This document shows, piece after piece, positions 11,975 to 24,191 of a stretch of DNA of 64,000 nucleotides (the first letter of the stretch is position 1; the number at the start of each line of letters is the position of its first letter). Below the pieces are notes generated by a model, which was given only the letters and a program-made list of their open reading frames with translations, had not been told where the DNA came from and ran no database searches. Source of the stretch: Lumbricus terrestris (taxonomy: Eukaryota > Annelida > Clitellata > Crassiclitellata > Lumbricidae); NCBI GenBank assembly GCA_949752735.1, contig OX457038.1, positions 21,884,655-21,948,654 on the forward strand, read 5' to 3'. The position numbers and the translations under genes are program-made.

Positions 11975-12435
11975 GGGCCCATATGCATGTGACCAGGCAT
12001 AGGCTATTCCAGGTGTAAGGGCTACTCTAGACATAACTATTCCCGACATAGCCGTTGGTCTTCCGTGGTATGCATGGAGGCCGAATAGTAAGCGGCATAG
12101 TTAATATGGACATAACTTGCGCCCGACGATGCATGACGCTGACTTTTCCCTAAATTTAAGTTTCTAAGGTGAGCGCGCATGCATAAAAGATATTTATATG
12201 CAATAGTTACCAGCCTGGAGTAAGCAGACGGCCGCGTATTGTTAACGCTGTCCAGCAAAAAACGGCCACCTATTGTTCAGGCTGTAGCTGGCTACTCCTA
12301 CCTCTGACTTGGAGTAGCGTTATGCCTAACATAACTCGCTAATCTCGACCCATGCATACGGAATTAACCAACTATTCCAGCATAGACCAGATTAAGATAG
12401 GAGTAAGAGATACACCGTCTCATACATACGGGCCC
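11975..12435. mobile_element. Putative MITE with GGGCCC-ATATGCATG ends
   Basis: Left end GGGCCCATATGCATG and right end CATACATACGGGCCC are imperfectly inverted, and the flanking interior has TACTC motifs on both sides. No target duplication is clear, so the family is unknown and the boundaries are approximate. Confidence 0.4.
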
Positions 12436-12463
12436 AGATTGCATGAAGATATGAACAGATGCT

Positions 12464-12787
12464 TCATTTTTGGTGTTTCCACTGAGACGTCATGGGTGGA
12501 GGAGGAAGAGGAGGTGTGCCTGTGAGATTTCTTACTGCATGAGTTGAGCGACACTGTGCCATGAAGTGATTTGGTTTAGAGCAAGCGTTGCATTGCCTCT
12601 CAAAGGCTGGACAGGACTTAGAAGGGTGGATTCCACAGCTTGTGTTATGATTGTTAAATGGAGGATGGGGTTGGACAGTTGGCTTCTGTGTTAGCTGCCA
12701 GAACTGGAATCGCTCGTACATGACATTTTTTGCGGGATGCATTATGCTTGAAATTTGCTGACAACAGTCTCGTGTTCTTTTCATCAC
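12464..12787 (-). pseudogene. Gypsy gag zinc-knuckle fragment
   Basis: The 107-codon frame has a Cys/His segment CGIHPSKSCPAF followed by a canonical CCHC knuckle (C-x2-C-x4-H-x4-C in QCNACSKPNHFMAQC). This arrangement is typical of gag nucleocapsids of Mag/SURL-like Gypsy elements. No capsid or protease continues from it. It shares strand with the RNase H remnant at 8.55 kb. Confidence 0.7.
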
Positions 12788-13223
12788 CTGGGTTATCGTA
12801 TGTCAGCTGCGCCATATCAGAATTGTACTGATTGTTTTGTACTAGTTTATTCAGACTAAAAAATAATCAAAAATAAGCTAGGATCAAGGGTTCTATTGCG
12901 GTATGTTTTTGCTCTGTAGTAGTCAGATTACGCATTAGCATTGCTATAGATAGTATAGAGTCTCTCTGGTGTGACGTCATATGTGACAGACAGGATAATA
13001 ATAATAATCTGGTAACCTAGTGTCTTTGAGACTTGATTGAAAAGTGTTTTATAAATTTCTACAGACTCAATAATTAAATTGTGCTTTTTCTTCAGGTATT
13101 TACAACATTTGGATAGATCGATGCTGATGGTGCTTCATGAAGACAATTTTCAAGTGCTTAACTAAGCCACTTAGAGGGAACCAGACTGAATAGCAGATTT
13201 TTCTGTTTATCATTAAAGCATGT

Positions 13224-14166
13224 GGGGTCATTGCATAATTACGTAACACCGAAAATGACCATTTTCGACCCACCCACCCTATAACGCTTCGTAACATTTC
13301 CTCTCACCCACCCTCCCCAGCGTTACGCAACGATTGTTACGAAAAATCAGTTGAGATTTAGGTCTATTATTGGCTTATGTGAGCACGTAATTCTAATTCA
13401 TATTTTCTTAGTTAATTTAATATAGTATGTAAATTATAATTTGACAGTAGACTAGACTTAAAATATAGGCCCTACAGAATTTTTTTATTTATATAAATGA
13501 CAGTCGTGCTTGAACTGCAATTTTCTAAAAATTTTGCCTCAATTAGAATAAAATTTTACACACTGCTGAAAATTTTCATGGACTAAAAATTCCCCAGTAG
13601 ACCTAATAATTAATCAAAATTAAGATGAAATAATTATTTGCTTAGTCTGGGTGCTTCGATAATTAGTAATAGAAATATTGCCGAGTTTTGTTGAGCATCA
13701 ATCTTGAATGTTTGATATTCGTTTAAACTAAGTAAAATATTTTTCAAAGTGGTTATTCGATGTCAGGAATCTAAGGGGAATTAGGCCTGCCACGTTGTTT
13801 TGTTGGTAAACTATTACAGATCCATACAATTCGAAAGCGGTTTCCGGTTAGAACAAATGGGAGAACAGATAATATTAGGCTTGTTGGCCTTGCATGTTTA
13901 ATGATGTCTGCTGCGGGATCAACTTAAGATATATAGACGTAGACCTACGTACTTCCGTTACCATTTAGTTTTAGATCAATGTCACGAAGTTTAAACTTCG
14001 ATCACATCATGTCTGAAGTGTCATTCGATGGCAATTCAATTTTCATTAATAATTTTTTCAAGGCGTTATGTAACGTTCAGTTCTCTACACCCACCCACGT
14101 AATGTTTCGTAACGTTTTCAATGACCCCACCCACCCTCAAGCGTTACGTAATTATGCAATGACCCC
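13224..14166. mobile_element. TIR element with GGGGTCATTGCATAATTACGTAA ends (non-autonomous)
   Basis: The left end GGGGTCATTGCATAATTACG and the right end CGTAATTATGCAATGACCCC are inverted for more than 20 bp. Subterminal CACCCACCC and CGTAACGTT-like motifs occur inside both ends. Target duplication is uncertain. The body is AT-rich and non-coding. Confidence 0.75.
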
Positions 14167-14340
14167 TGTGGGACATTGTAGGTTGACTGATTTTGCCTGC
14201 TGTACAGAGTTCATTGTCACAGTGTTATTGTTCTTTCTGCAAAAACAGTAAAGCTGTACAATCTCCAAAAGTGAGAAATCGTATTAGAAGTTCTAGAAAC
14301 ATTATAAATTTCGCTGTCTGTTCATGTAACTGATTAATGT

Positions 14341-16335
14341 TGGAGACTCATATAACAATAATAGTAGTAGTAGCAGTAGCAGCAGTAGTAGCAGTAATAA
14401 TGTGAAGTTCTACCCCTTTTTGGACGACTCGTTCGCCTCGGGTCTGGCACTACCGGGAGGGAGCCCCCTTGCCCCCGTTTCTGTCGTTTCCGGTCGCCCG
14501 ACCTTCCGCTTACGGTCAAAGGGGTTGGCCCGCGTTGAACTTCGTTGTAGTCCCAGAGATGGCCAACGGGGGTGCTAAGTCCCGCTGTTTGGTGTACCAC
14601 CCCTAGTCCTACGGTAAGGGCCCCTACTACTCTCCTCTTCCTACTCATTGACAAGGTGCCACCGAGCTTGGCGCGGAAGGACAGGGTCCTTCGATTGTTT
14701 TCTTTCACAACTTGGTCCGTTTAACCTCCTCCTCCTTTGTCCTCGTCGTCTTACCCTAACGTCCTCTACAGTCCTTCGCCTCGCAACCTGTCTTCGCTCC
14801 TCCTTTTCCTGTCGAACTGTCTGTCGTCTAGTCTAGTAGTCAAAGTCGCACACTGGTCTCTTCCGTCTCTCACGTCGTCCTAAAGTCATCTCCGTCATTA
14901 AACTACTCAGTCACTAAATACAGAATTAACAGACATCGTATTTGAATAGCTTTCGCTATGTATCTTCAACATAATTATACAATGATAACACAAAATACTA
15001 TATAGCGCTAGAACAATCGTAAAGCTAAAAATACACACTCGCTCATTCATTCATACAGCTTAACTAAGGCAGCAACTGATAAAGGGGGAATTTCAGGTAC
15101 GGGTTTTCCCCCATTATAATCAACCCACTATTAGGCCTCGTTGCTAATAGACACATACCCTGCTGCATTCCCGTTCCACTGTCTTCCACGTATCTCGATT
15201 TCAATGTCCTCGTTCTTCAGTTGACTCGCAGAAGTTTCCTTCCTTTGTTTCATCGCTTCCCGCTGCGACGCAATTCCGCTCCATTCCGTTTCCGATTCTT
15301 TTGCAGCTTCGTCAGTTCGTTTCCTCGCTCGTCTTCACTGGACTTCCTCGTCGTAGCCAGGAGCACAGTCTTCAACGTCACTCTGCTCCATAATCATCGC
15401 AGACGATCCCGATCCGTTTGATCCAAGAATAATCTGCTTCACTTCTCTCGTGGACTGTCTTTCCACGAAATCCTCTAATCTCTCGTCCTCACTGGACCTC
15501 TAAATCCTCGTGGAATGTCTCCTCACGGTATCCTCAAATCCCTAAATACACAAATCTCAATCATCGTGGCATTTCTCTTCACGAACTCCAAATCTTCTGT
15601 TTCCAGTAACGCTTCCGATCCTGATCCGTTTGATCCAAGGTCGACGTCGTCACTGCTTCCTTAACTTCGCGGCAACTTCCTCTCACGAAATCCCGAAGTC
15701 CTCATCGTCGTGGAATGTCCCTTCACGAAATCCTCAGCTCCTCATCGTCGTGGAATGTCCCTTCACGAAATCCTCAGCTCCTCATAGAATCTTTAACGCC
15801 TCCCTGGTCCATCGATCGCCAGGGGCACGGCGGGCCGCAATTCACACCATCTCTTCGAACGAGCACAACGTAAAAGGCATTCGTTTGGTAGCGTCACTCC
15901 CTTTTATACATTTCCAGACTTGCATCAGCAGAAACGGCTATTTCTGCCTGCTCTCTCCCTTTGTCCGTCTGCCACCGTCCAAAGTGAGTGCCGCAGTCCC
16001 TGTCCGTATGCCACGCCATCGACGTGCAAAGACGCCTCGAAGTAGGTCAAAGTTCTGCCCGCGTCAGCGTGGTCCAGATTATCAGTCGGGAGTTTCTGCA
16101 ACTGTCAGCGTGGTCTAGATTATCAGGTCTAAGTTCTCCCACATATTACCACACACACACACATTCGTCCATAATATATACACACGGTTGACTATAATTG
16201 GGGTTAAACTGGCGCTATATGAGTAGAAACCTCGTTTCTCACAATAATAATAAATATTAATAAAATAATATAATAAAAGCTTTTCAGTTATTATTATTAT
16301 TGTCATAATAATAATAATAATAATAATAATTCTTT
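14341..16335. other. C/T-rich non-coding block with trinucleotide repeats
   Basis: Starts with a (TAG/CAG)n tract at about 14358-14400 and ends with (AAT)n tracts at 16228-16330. Between them the plus strand is strongly C/T-rich with recurring TCGTGGAATGTC and CACGAAATCCTC motifs. Several 60-160-codon frames exist but show no domain and are probably composition artefacts. It could be a leader or LTR of an unrecognised retroelement; no paired LTR was found. Confidence 0.4.
15701..15785 (+). repeat. 40-bp tandem duplication
   Basis: 15701-15740 and 15741-15780 are identical (unit starts CTCATCGTCGTGGAATGTCC), and degraded relatives occur upstream at about 15450-15700. Confidence 0.9.
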
Positions 16336-17305
16336 TCCAGCGCCTGTCTGTCAACATTCAGCGCTATAACTTGGTCACTTTTAAAGGAACTTTCTCTTCA
16401 AACCCTCAAGACGAGGCCTGACAATTCCAGACTAGTTTTTAAACATTAGTTAACAATGAAGTCCCTGAGGGATCCTAAATACCTCGGGGCAAAAAAATAA
16501 TAATATAACCGAAGCCGGGAGAGTGGCGGAGAAAGCCGCCACAAGGAAACCTACGAAATATTTGGACCTCCAAAGGACATAGGCCTACGTTTTCGTCCCG
16601 TTAGCCGTGGAAACAACGAAACAATGGGCCCATCAACAACGAGGGTCTTGCCTTTGTGTCCAAGATCAGTCGCCGGCTGTCGAGGATCTCTGGAAATTTG
16701 CACGAAACAGGATATCTGTTTCAGAGCATTTCAGTTACGATCCAATGCTTCAACGCAGTTGCCTACCAGGGCACCTTATCTGGATTGTCTGGTTCCATGA
16801 TCCGGCCGCCATAAGAAAACTAAAATTGATCTGTGAAAAATACATCGAAAACTAAAATAATAATAATAATAATTTTTAAAAAGATAGCGTAGCGCAACAA
16901 ATCAGTTGCTGGTTTTGGCTCTCTTGGGATTTGGTGTTTTTTGCAGTAAAACGATATCGTCAGAATTTGTGTTTTGTACCGTTGCTTTTCTCCTGATGCC
17001 AGGACATGGAATATTTAGATATTTTATTAAGTTGCACTCGGAATTTTGAAGGGCTGTAAGTGAAGTTTTGGGACTTTGAGCCGGAGACCGGATTATATCT
17101 TAATTTTATAAACGGGTAAAACAGTTATTACTTCTTACGCTGTCATAATGCATGTTGCTTAACAACACATCAAAGTCGCTTGCTTACGGAGTTTGAAACG
17201 CAATTTCTTTACACCTGGCCTAATTCCTCTTGCGCCAAATATGTTATTTTCTCATCATCATAGGGATTTATTGCATTGCAATAACACAACCTGGTTTGAC
17301 CTATA
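16336..17305. other. Unassigned stretch
   Basis: An 82-codon plus-strand frame at 16607-16855 ends in an AAT-rich tail at 16856, which would fit a retrogene or SINE-like insertion, but I recognise neither product nor RNA. Otherwise nothing supported. Confidence 0.3.
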
Positions 17306-17313
17306 GGCAGGGG

Positions 17314-17603
17314 CAGGGGCGGATCCAGGGGGGGCCAATCCGGCCATGGCCCCCCATTTAAAAATTGCATGGAACGTGGCCCCCCCCCCATTTGGTTTAA
17401 AAAACATGTAGTGGGAGGGAAAAACAGGACATCTGGCCCCCCCTATTAAAAAAATCGTACGGGACGTGGCCCCCCCGTTCGGAAATGACATCTCCTTTTC
17501 CCGAAAAAATTGGTTGATGACTAAAAAAAAAAAAAAAAAAAAAAGGTCATCAACTTTTTTGGCGGATAAGTTGGTATCTTTTTCCCGGAAAATTGGTCGA
17601 TGA

Positions 17604-17642
<39 letters not shown>

Positions 17643-17772
17643 ATCAACTTTTTTGGCGGATAAGTTGGTATCTTTTTCCCGGAAAATTTGGTCGATGACT
17701 AAAATTTTTTCTATTGTCTCACAATACAAAAAATTTTGGCCCCCCCTTCGAAAATTCCTGTATCCGCCCTTG
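17314..17772. mobile_element. hAT-type MITE with 8-bp TSD and poly-A tracts
   Basis: Ends CAGGGGCGGATCCAGG and CCTGTATCCGCCCTTG are inverted; the 8-bp direct repeat GGCAGGGG lies at 17306-17313 and 17773-17780. Inside are C-runs and a roughly 100-bp unit repeated in tandem (containing CATCAACTTTTTTGGCGG), each copy separated by long A-tracts at 17523-17543 and 17605-17639. Non-coding. Confidence 0.85.
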
Positions 17773-17999
17773 GGCAGGGGCATCTTCATCCACCTCCACC
17801 GCATGCAATAATGAGCCAAAAGTCTTCGAAAGACGTTGGTGTGTGTTCAGTCTGCTTTATGGAGTTCAAACTACATCGCTACACTCCCACGGTCTGCGTT
17901 GGAACCCATATCCCGGATCGGACCAGATGCCTATTAATGCTGTGCCAACAGATGCGGATAGTTCTTCACACTCAACGCAGTCTGATGAAAGCCATTAAT

Positions 18000-18626
18000 T
18001 GTAATTGTAATCGTACATTTATATAGCGCCCCTTCAAGAGAACTCCTCAGAGGTGCTCCCGACCTGACACCAAACCACAATCAAAGAGAATGGTTTTCAA
18101 ACGCTTGCGGAAAAGCGGCAAAGAAAGACAAAAAAGTTCAATACGGAGACTAATAGGTAACTTACTCCAGAAAGTCCTTGTTCAGCCAACAATAATTATA
18201 ATGTAGGCCTATAGTTCTGATAGAGAGCAGAACGAAAAAAATCATCGTACAAATGGCTGAGTTTAGTAAGCAAAAATTAATGGGAACAATAATTGTGCTA
18301 AGTGGGTCTCTGGACCAAATTCCGGGAGAATTTGAGATCAATCCGGGACACGGGGCGCACAGGGTCGATTCCGGGACTGTCCCGGCGAATCCGGGACGGT
18401 TGGCAGCCCTACTGAGAAAGACCATAACAAAGCGTCTGTGCAGCAATGTGGAAGATCGAGCCATAGGGACAACCAGGTCACCATGCGTAGCAGAGCGAAG
18501 GAATCTACGGCCTGGAATGGATAGCACAGGTACACAGAGTTCCATAAGATAGATGGGAGCTTGGCCTGCTAGGCAATTACACATGAACATTAGAATCTTA
18601 AATTCAATACGTTTTTGCATAGGCAA
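18000..18626 (-). pseudogene. LINE C-terminal fragment with 3' tail
   Basis: Minus-strand frame contains MPMQKRIEFKILMFMCNCL, the LxxRIxFKxLxL segment found near the C terminus of CR1-like LINEs, then decays. The downstream minus-strand tail near 18000-18060 reads GGCGCTATATAAATGTACG, the same tail seen at 2.75 kb and, diverged, at 20.03 kb. 5'-truncated dead insertion. Confidence 0.75.
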
Positions 18627-18850
18627 CCAGCGCAGTTCTTCCCGTATTTATCATAAAACTTGATATATGCCCAAACTTTGGTATGCCTCCAATCAGGCGA
18701 GCCGCAACATCAACCCTCAGGCTACCAAGCCTTTTTTGTAACGCGGACTACCTGGATTTTGGCTTTGGTTTGAGATATCCTAACTTATAATATACCAATG
18801 GATTCAGCATTCATTTCTGCACAAAATGGTATATTCAAGTTTATAAAATA

Positions 18851-19480
18851 CTAGCTGGAGTACCCGGCGTTGCCCCGGAAATTTAGGATTCGACCCGCTC
18901 CGGTCACAACCACACCACACCCACCACCACACTCTGACATCCACCGGAATGCCACCCGAGAAATTTGAGTTTTCGGGGGAAAAAATCCCCCCAAATGTCC
19001 CCCCCACCTTCCTCACCTCCCCCTCCACAACACGCCACCACTATAACTCCGACCTCCACCGGCACACCACCCATGAAATTTTGGTTTTTGGTTAAATTTA
19101 CCCCCCCCCCAAAAAACGCCCGCCTATGGCCCCCGCTCCACAATACGCCACCACTAACTCCGATCTCCACCGGTACGCCACCCGTGAAATTTTGTCTTTC
19201 GGGGAAAAAATTTCCCCCAAATTTTCCCCAACCCCTCCACAACACGCCATCACTAACTCCGACCTCCACCGGTGCGCCACCCGTGAAATTTTGGTTTTCG
19301 GGGGAGAAATCTTCCTCCGAAATTTCTCCCCTCACCCCCCCCACCTTCCACCCCCACCCACAACACGCCACCACTAACTCTGACCTTCACCGCTACGCCA
19401 CCCGTGAAATTTTGGTTTTCTGGGACGAAGAGTCAAAATACATCCGGACACACAAACATTTGGAAGGACAAACTTTCAGA
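18851..19480 (+). repeat. Minisatellite headed by TACCCGGCGTTGCCC
   Basis: A header of the ACTAGCTGGAGTACCCGGCG type is followed by about five copies of a roughly 100-bp unit containing ACTCCGACCTCCACCGG and CGCCACCCGTGAAATTTTG, with C-rich spacers of varying length. The same header and unit recur at 41411-41910, and the header alone at 27252. Long Pro/Thr-rich frames on both strands are repeat artefacts. Confidence 0.85.
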
Positions 19481-19576
19481 CTTATAATATAGATGAATGC
19501 ACCCCGAAATTATGAATTTTTACCATGGGTACCCGTCGATTCCACAAAACATATACTTACGCATAATAGTAGAAGA

Positions 19577-20165
19577 ATTTTAGCTGGAAAATCATCAATC
19601 GACTCAATAAATTATTACAAGTTAGAGACTTGGCATAGTTGTTAAGTACACCCCACTGACGAAAATACCAAAAGTCCCCATAAATCCAAGTTGTGCTCGA
19701 GCCGCCATCTTGGAAAATGGCGACCTAAATTCGGTATTTTGACTATAACTCCGGAACCATCACAGCTACAAAGAAATGTAAAATAGCAAAATTGATCCTC
19801 ATTAAAAGACAAAGAAGTTCTATGTATAACATTTCTTTCTAGGAATACAACTAAAAATGTTACATGGGATAAGCTAGTCATTATAATTGTATTTCGATGC
19901 GATGTACTAATTTTATGGCAAGAAAAGCAAATTCTGTGCTGCGAATGATAATTTAAGATCAAATTTATATCAGTGTCTATGCTAGGCTGATGTAACTTAG
20001 TTCTCAGTCATCTTGTATTGTATCTGACCATTTATAAAGCGCTTCTCGCAGCAAGAGCCTTTCAGAGGCGCTCCCAGTGCGTTCAACCCAGTGAAAAGGG
20101 CAAGTTTTCAGATGAGAGAAAGACGAGGATACACTACCAGAGAGGATGGCAGAGCGAACTGATGG
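19577..20165 (+). repeat. Left arm of a 1.3-kb imperfect palindrome
   Basis: Inverted, roughly 90%+ similar copy of 20402-20912. The arm contains a unique-looking AT-rich segment and, nearest the centre, a piece of the LINE tail. A 106-codon frame is present in both arms only because of the duplication. Confidence 0.85.
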
Positions 20166-20460
20166 CAGATGTATACCGTATACAATTTAAAGTCCTGATT
20201 TTGGTCCTTAAGTCTCAATTAGATCTTGCTCCGAAGTACATGTATCTGTGTGATCATGTACTTCGCTCCCTTTCTGCCACTTCGCTGCGTCCTCTTAGGT
20301 CCTCTGATCGGCATGACCCCTTTGTCCCCCGAGTCAGGACCGCCATGGCTCAATCCAGATCATTTGCCTGCATTGGTCTCTCCCTATGGAATGGGCTTCC
20401 CCATCAGTTCGCTCTGCCATCCTCTCTGGTAGTGTGTCCTCGTCTTTCTCTCATCTGAAA
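20018..20460 (+). pseudogene. LINE C-terminal fragment inside the palindrome
   Basis: The plus-strand frame has RIQFKVLILVLKSQ, a DLAPKYMYLCDHV segment and SLWNGLPHQFALPSSL, the same C-terminal block as the minus-strand LINE ending at 8870. Its 3' end also appears inverted in the left arm, so the palindrome formed after, or together with, this LINE insertion. Confidence 0.75.
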
Positions 20461-20912
20461 ACCTGATACAATACAAGATGACTAAGAACTAAGTTACATC
20501 AGCCTAGCATAGACACTGATATAAATTTGATCTTAAATTATCATTTGCAGCACAGCATTTGCTTTTCCCGCCATAAAATTAGTACATCGCATCGAAATAC
20601 AATTATAATGACTAGTTTATCCCATGTAACATTTTTAGTTGTATTCCTAGAAAGAAATGTTATACATAAAACTTCTTTGTCTTTTAATGAGGATCAATTT
20701 TGCTATTTTACATTTCTTTGTAGCTGTGATGGTTCCGGAGTTATTGTCAAAATACCGAATTTAGGTCGCCATTTTTTAAGATGGCGGCTCGAGCACAACT
20801 CGGATTTTTGGGGACTTTTGGTATTTTCGTCAGTGGGGTGTACTTAACAACTATGCCAAGTCTCTAACTTGTAATAATTTATTGAGTCAATTTTCCTAAA
20901 ATTCTTCCACTA
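20402..20912 (-). repeat. Right arm of the 1.3-kb imperfect palindrome
   Basis: Inverted copy of 19577-20165; the spacer 20166-20401 is single copy. Confidence 0.85.
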
Positions 20913-22204
20913 TAAGCAAAATATTAGATTCTGTGTGTTTTAAACATGATTTATATATACAAGAATAGTTTACATATAATAAAGTCCAATGTTCAACTAT
21001 AAAAACTAGTAATAAGTCTATTTTATGTACAATCAAAACCAAAAAACATGTAGCTGCTGAAAAACGTTTACGCATTGCGTTGTAAAAAACCAACATTTTC
21101 ACACATTTTAATTTATTTTGAGCACTTTCGGTCATCATAAACAAAATTATTTAGTATTAGAAAATAGCCCTAAATGCCCTCTACAGAATGGCATAATTTA
21201 TTTCTATTAAAAAATAAATTATAGATAAGTTATAATAGAAAAAACTTGAACATTTCATGAAAATAAAACACCTTTATATACATTTTAATTTATTTAGAGC
21301 ACTTCCGGTTGTCAAAAGACACAATTAATGAGCATGGAAATGTAGCCCCACATTCCCTCTATAGAAAGGTATAATTTGTGTCTCTTCATATTAAAGGGCG
21401 CAAAAGTTATAGCCGATAATCTAGGGGGGGTGGTATCCACCCTTCTGGTACCTTGGGTATATCGGGTATAACTTCTGAACGGTAGGCGGCATCATGAAAT
21501 TTTTTAGCTCAAAATGTGGTCCAATGAAACCTCTACAGCTACCTAAAACGCCAAAATTTTATTCCAAACGGAACACATTTGATTTGGGAAAAACCTAGGG
21601 GGTTCTATTACAGTAATAGAAGGCTCTGGGTCGTACAGGTGATCTTCCCACTCACATGTGTCTTCACCTCAGCCTTAACTTGTAACAACGCTCATTAGAA
21701 AGTATGTGTGCCTGTGACACGAAACGGAGTATCCCCTCTGAAAGCTATCCGGGGGGATGAATTAGTCTATCCCCCCGGATGGAATTAACCGGTCTATACT
21801 ATCCCGGGGGATAAACAATTCTATCCCATTTTTTGAAAAATGCGCATAATAAATTTTTTTATGGTGTAATCAATATTTAAAGTGACTAATTGTTTTAAGT
21901 GTCCTAAGCAATGCTCATATAAATGCAACTCGAATTTATTTAATGACTCTGAGTGGTCTTAAGTGTTTTAAATGTTTTAAGTGCTCTAAAAACAGGGCAA
22001 AACAAGTTATATAGTAGGAGCAAACATACCTGTTAGTGTCATTGTTCAAAACAAAGCAGACGAAAATTAATTTGCAAAAAAAATACACGCGGAAGCGGTT
22101 TTTTCGACTTTTTTAATTTGGGGAGATACAATTAATACGGGGTATACTCTATTTCGTGACACCTGCACACGTGTATATGTATCGTCTCGATTCGTCTGCT
22201 TCGA
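20913..22204. other. AT-rich stretch with a diverged duplication
   Basis: Two diverged direct repeats, about 21105-21235 and 21283-21415, share CATTTTAATTTATTT and GAGCACTT. A short G/C hairpin lies at 21747-21780. No gene supported. Confidence 0.5.
21747..21780. repeat. 12-bp perfect hairpin (ATCCGGGGGGAT)
   Basis: ATCCGGGGGGAT at 21747-21758 is the exact inverse of 21769-21780, with a 10-nt loop. A related ATCCCGGGGGAT follows at about 21801. Confidence 0.9.
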
Positions 22205-22345
22205 GTGCGATGGTTCCGGTGTGGCATGAAATCTTGTCCGGCATGAAATTGTGTCCGGCTCCGCCCACTTCCGTTGTCAGGACAGTATTTCATACGGCAT
22301 ACGCATGAGATCTTGTCCGGCATGAAATCTTGTCCGGCATGAAAT
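22205..22345 (+). repeat. TTGTCCGGCATGAAAT short repeat cluster
   Basis: The motif TTGTCCGGCATGAAAT occurs three times, next to two copies of a GACTCCGCC/GGCTCCGCC segment. The first 40 bp are an inverted match to 26326-26367. Confidence 0.8.
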
Positions 22346-24191
22346 GGACACGACTCCGCCTACTTTCTTTGTCGAAACAGTATTTCCTACTATTATTATA
22401 TAAATTATCCGCGTAAAAGTATCTTACTAGCATAAAATCAATAATATAATGTTATATATGGAACGAGAAATCAAGATGTAAACAGTTGAAATATTGTTTT
22501 AATGTGCGATGCTTGTTGTTGCGACCACGATGACGCTAGTTCTATATTTAGAAGGAAATTCCCATCGCTGAACGTGACGAACTGGCGATGAGTCGAGGCC
22601 TGTGTAAATGAGTAAGATCGCTTTCAGAGCATAGAAAGGAGTTCTAAAACCTTTAAAAATTAGACTTTCCATTTATCCCTTGGTTTTCAGTTCTATTTGT
22701 TTGCACCTAGTTGTTACAGCTGTAAACTTCTATGTGTGTATGTATAGTTTGCACGCTGTTGATCAATTGGGCTGCTGATACTTGAAATATGTATTCCAAA
22801 TATCAAGTAGGCCTACTGATATTAGGCATATGCTTGATTAGCTTGAAATTCTACACTGCATGGCTACCTATCGCTACACGCATCCACTGCCTATAATCTT
22901 TACAAGATCGATCGTCTTTCAGATTTCCAAAGCAATGGTGGGATCGAAAAGCCTCTATAAAGACTCTAAAACTATGCGTAAAAGCCGTTAACCGCATCCT
23001 CATATTGATGATTAGGCCTATAATGTTCTGCTGATTTCTTCATCTTTAAATTGTTCCCAGAATAAGGGCCCCTAGGGGAGGCTACTGCTCTTGCCCAACA
23101 TCGGACGTTTGCTGTGGTTGGCCCTTCCATATGAAATGATTTTTCCGCACTAACCATCGTTGAAAGAGCCATCATCCAGCTTCCATTTCTTAAACATTAT
23201 TTTCGTCAATCCATGTTCTATTTCGTAAGCATTATTTTCATCAATCCAACTCATATTTCAGCAATAAAAGAACCTTCATCCAGTTTCCATTTCTTAAACA
23301 TTATTTTCGTCAATCCAGCTTCTATTTCACATGTAAGAGAACCTTCATCCAGCCTTAATTTCATAATCGTTCTTTTCTTACTGATCTGTTAAATTCGTCT
23401 TTTAATCATTTCGTTTCAATCCAGTGGGCTTCGATTTCTCGTCGCCTTATTAGCACACTATTTATTTACCCTTTTCGGTTTCCTTCGGTCTTTTAAAACG
23501 CGCCCTTTGACTGCCTTTTCATTGTATTCGTTTACGCTTCGTTGATTGCGCCCTTTTGATCACTCTTACAATATTTGTCTTTTCGCCCTATTGATCGTGC
23601 GATCTAAAAGCAAAGCGCTCGCTTGATTTTCGTCCATTTGACTGCGCCCTTTGATTGCGCCCTTTTGAAATTCGCCCTGTTGATAGGATACCACGTATAA
23701 CAGATCTCGAGATAGGCCCTGTTAGCCTAGGCTATCTTTTTGAAGTGTGATTATAGCCCACTCATTTTCTAACTTCATCCACAATCACTTTCAATTAGCC
23801 GTTAAAGTAGGATCTATTTCTTCCAATTTTAGGAAAAGCTAATTTTACTTATAACCCATAAGTTTGGATGATACAGGATTTCGACACGTAGGCCTTAGTT
23901 TTAATAATATTATAGTTAGGCCAGCTAGGCTGTGCCTCGTATCATTGGTCTTGGTAGGCTGAATAATTATCTTGTCTATTTTGTGTCTTCCCCGGACAAG
24001 ATCTCATGGTGCTATTAATACTGCAGCTTGACAGTTGCTATCTGATGTCATCGGTCACGTGAACCAATGACAAGGCTTTCCGGACATTATTTTGAAACGC
24101 CTGCATATAATTTGGGTTTCGGTTTCCGGGCGCCGCCATTTTGCGCTTCGGGCGACTGAGATATATTGGCGCGTGGCCATTGGTATCTCTA
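22346..24191. other. Unassigned stretch with TCCAGCTTCCATTTC repeats
   Basis: From about 23170 to 23370 the phrase ATCCAGCTTCCATTTCTTAAACATTATTTTCGTCA recurs in variants (longest exact run shorter). The same phrase family appears at 49320-49890. From 23430 to 23690 CGCCCTTTTGAT-type motifs repeat irregularly. No coding region supported. Confidence 0.5.

Noticed and set aside
16115..16357. Ile/Tyr-rich minus-strand frame
   Set aside because: Translation of (AAT)n microsatellite.
17714..18026. Possible zinc-finger exon (CSVCFMEF) next to the hAT MITE
   Set aside because: Two frames are open, no splice pair was found and the Cys pattern matches no family I can name.
18904..19492. Long Gly/Val- or Pro/Thr-rich frames on both strands
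   Set aside because: Periodic with the minisatellite unit; no start or splice evidence.
19642..20847. 106-aa protein present twice in opposite orientation
   Set aside because: Same frame in the two arms of the palindrome; no domain and the frame includes the arm boundary.
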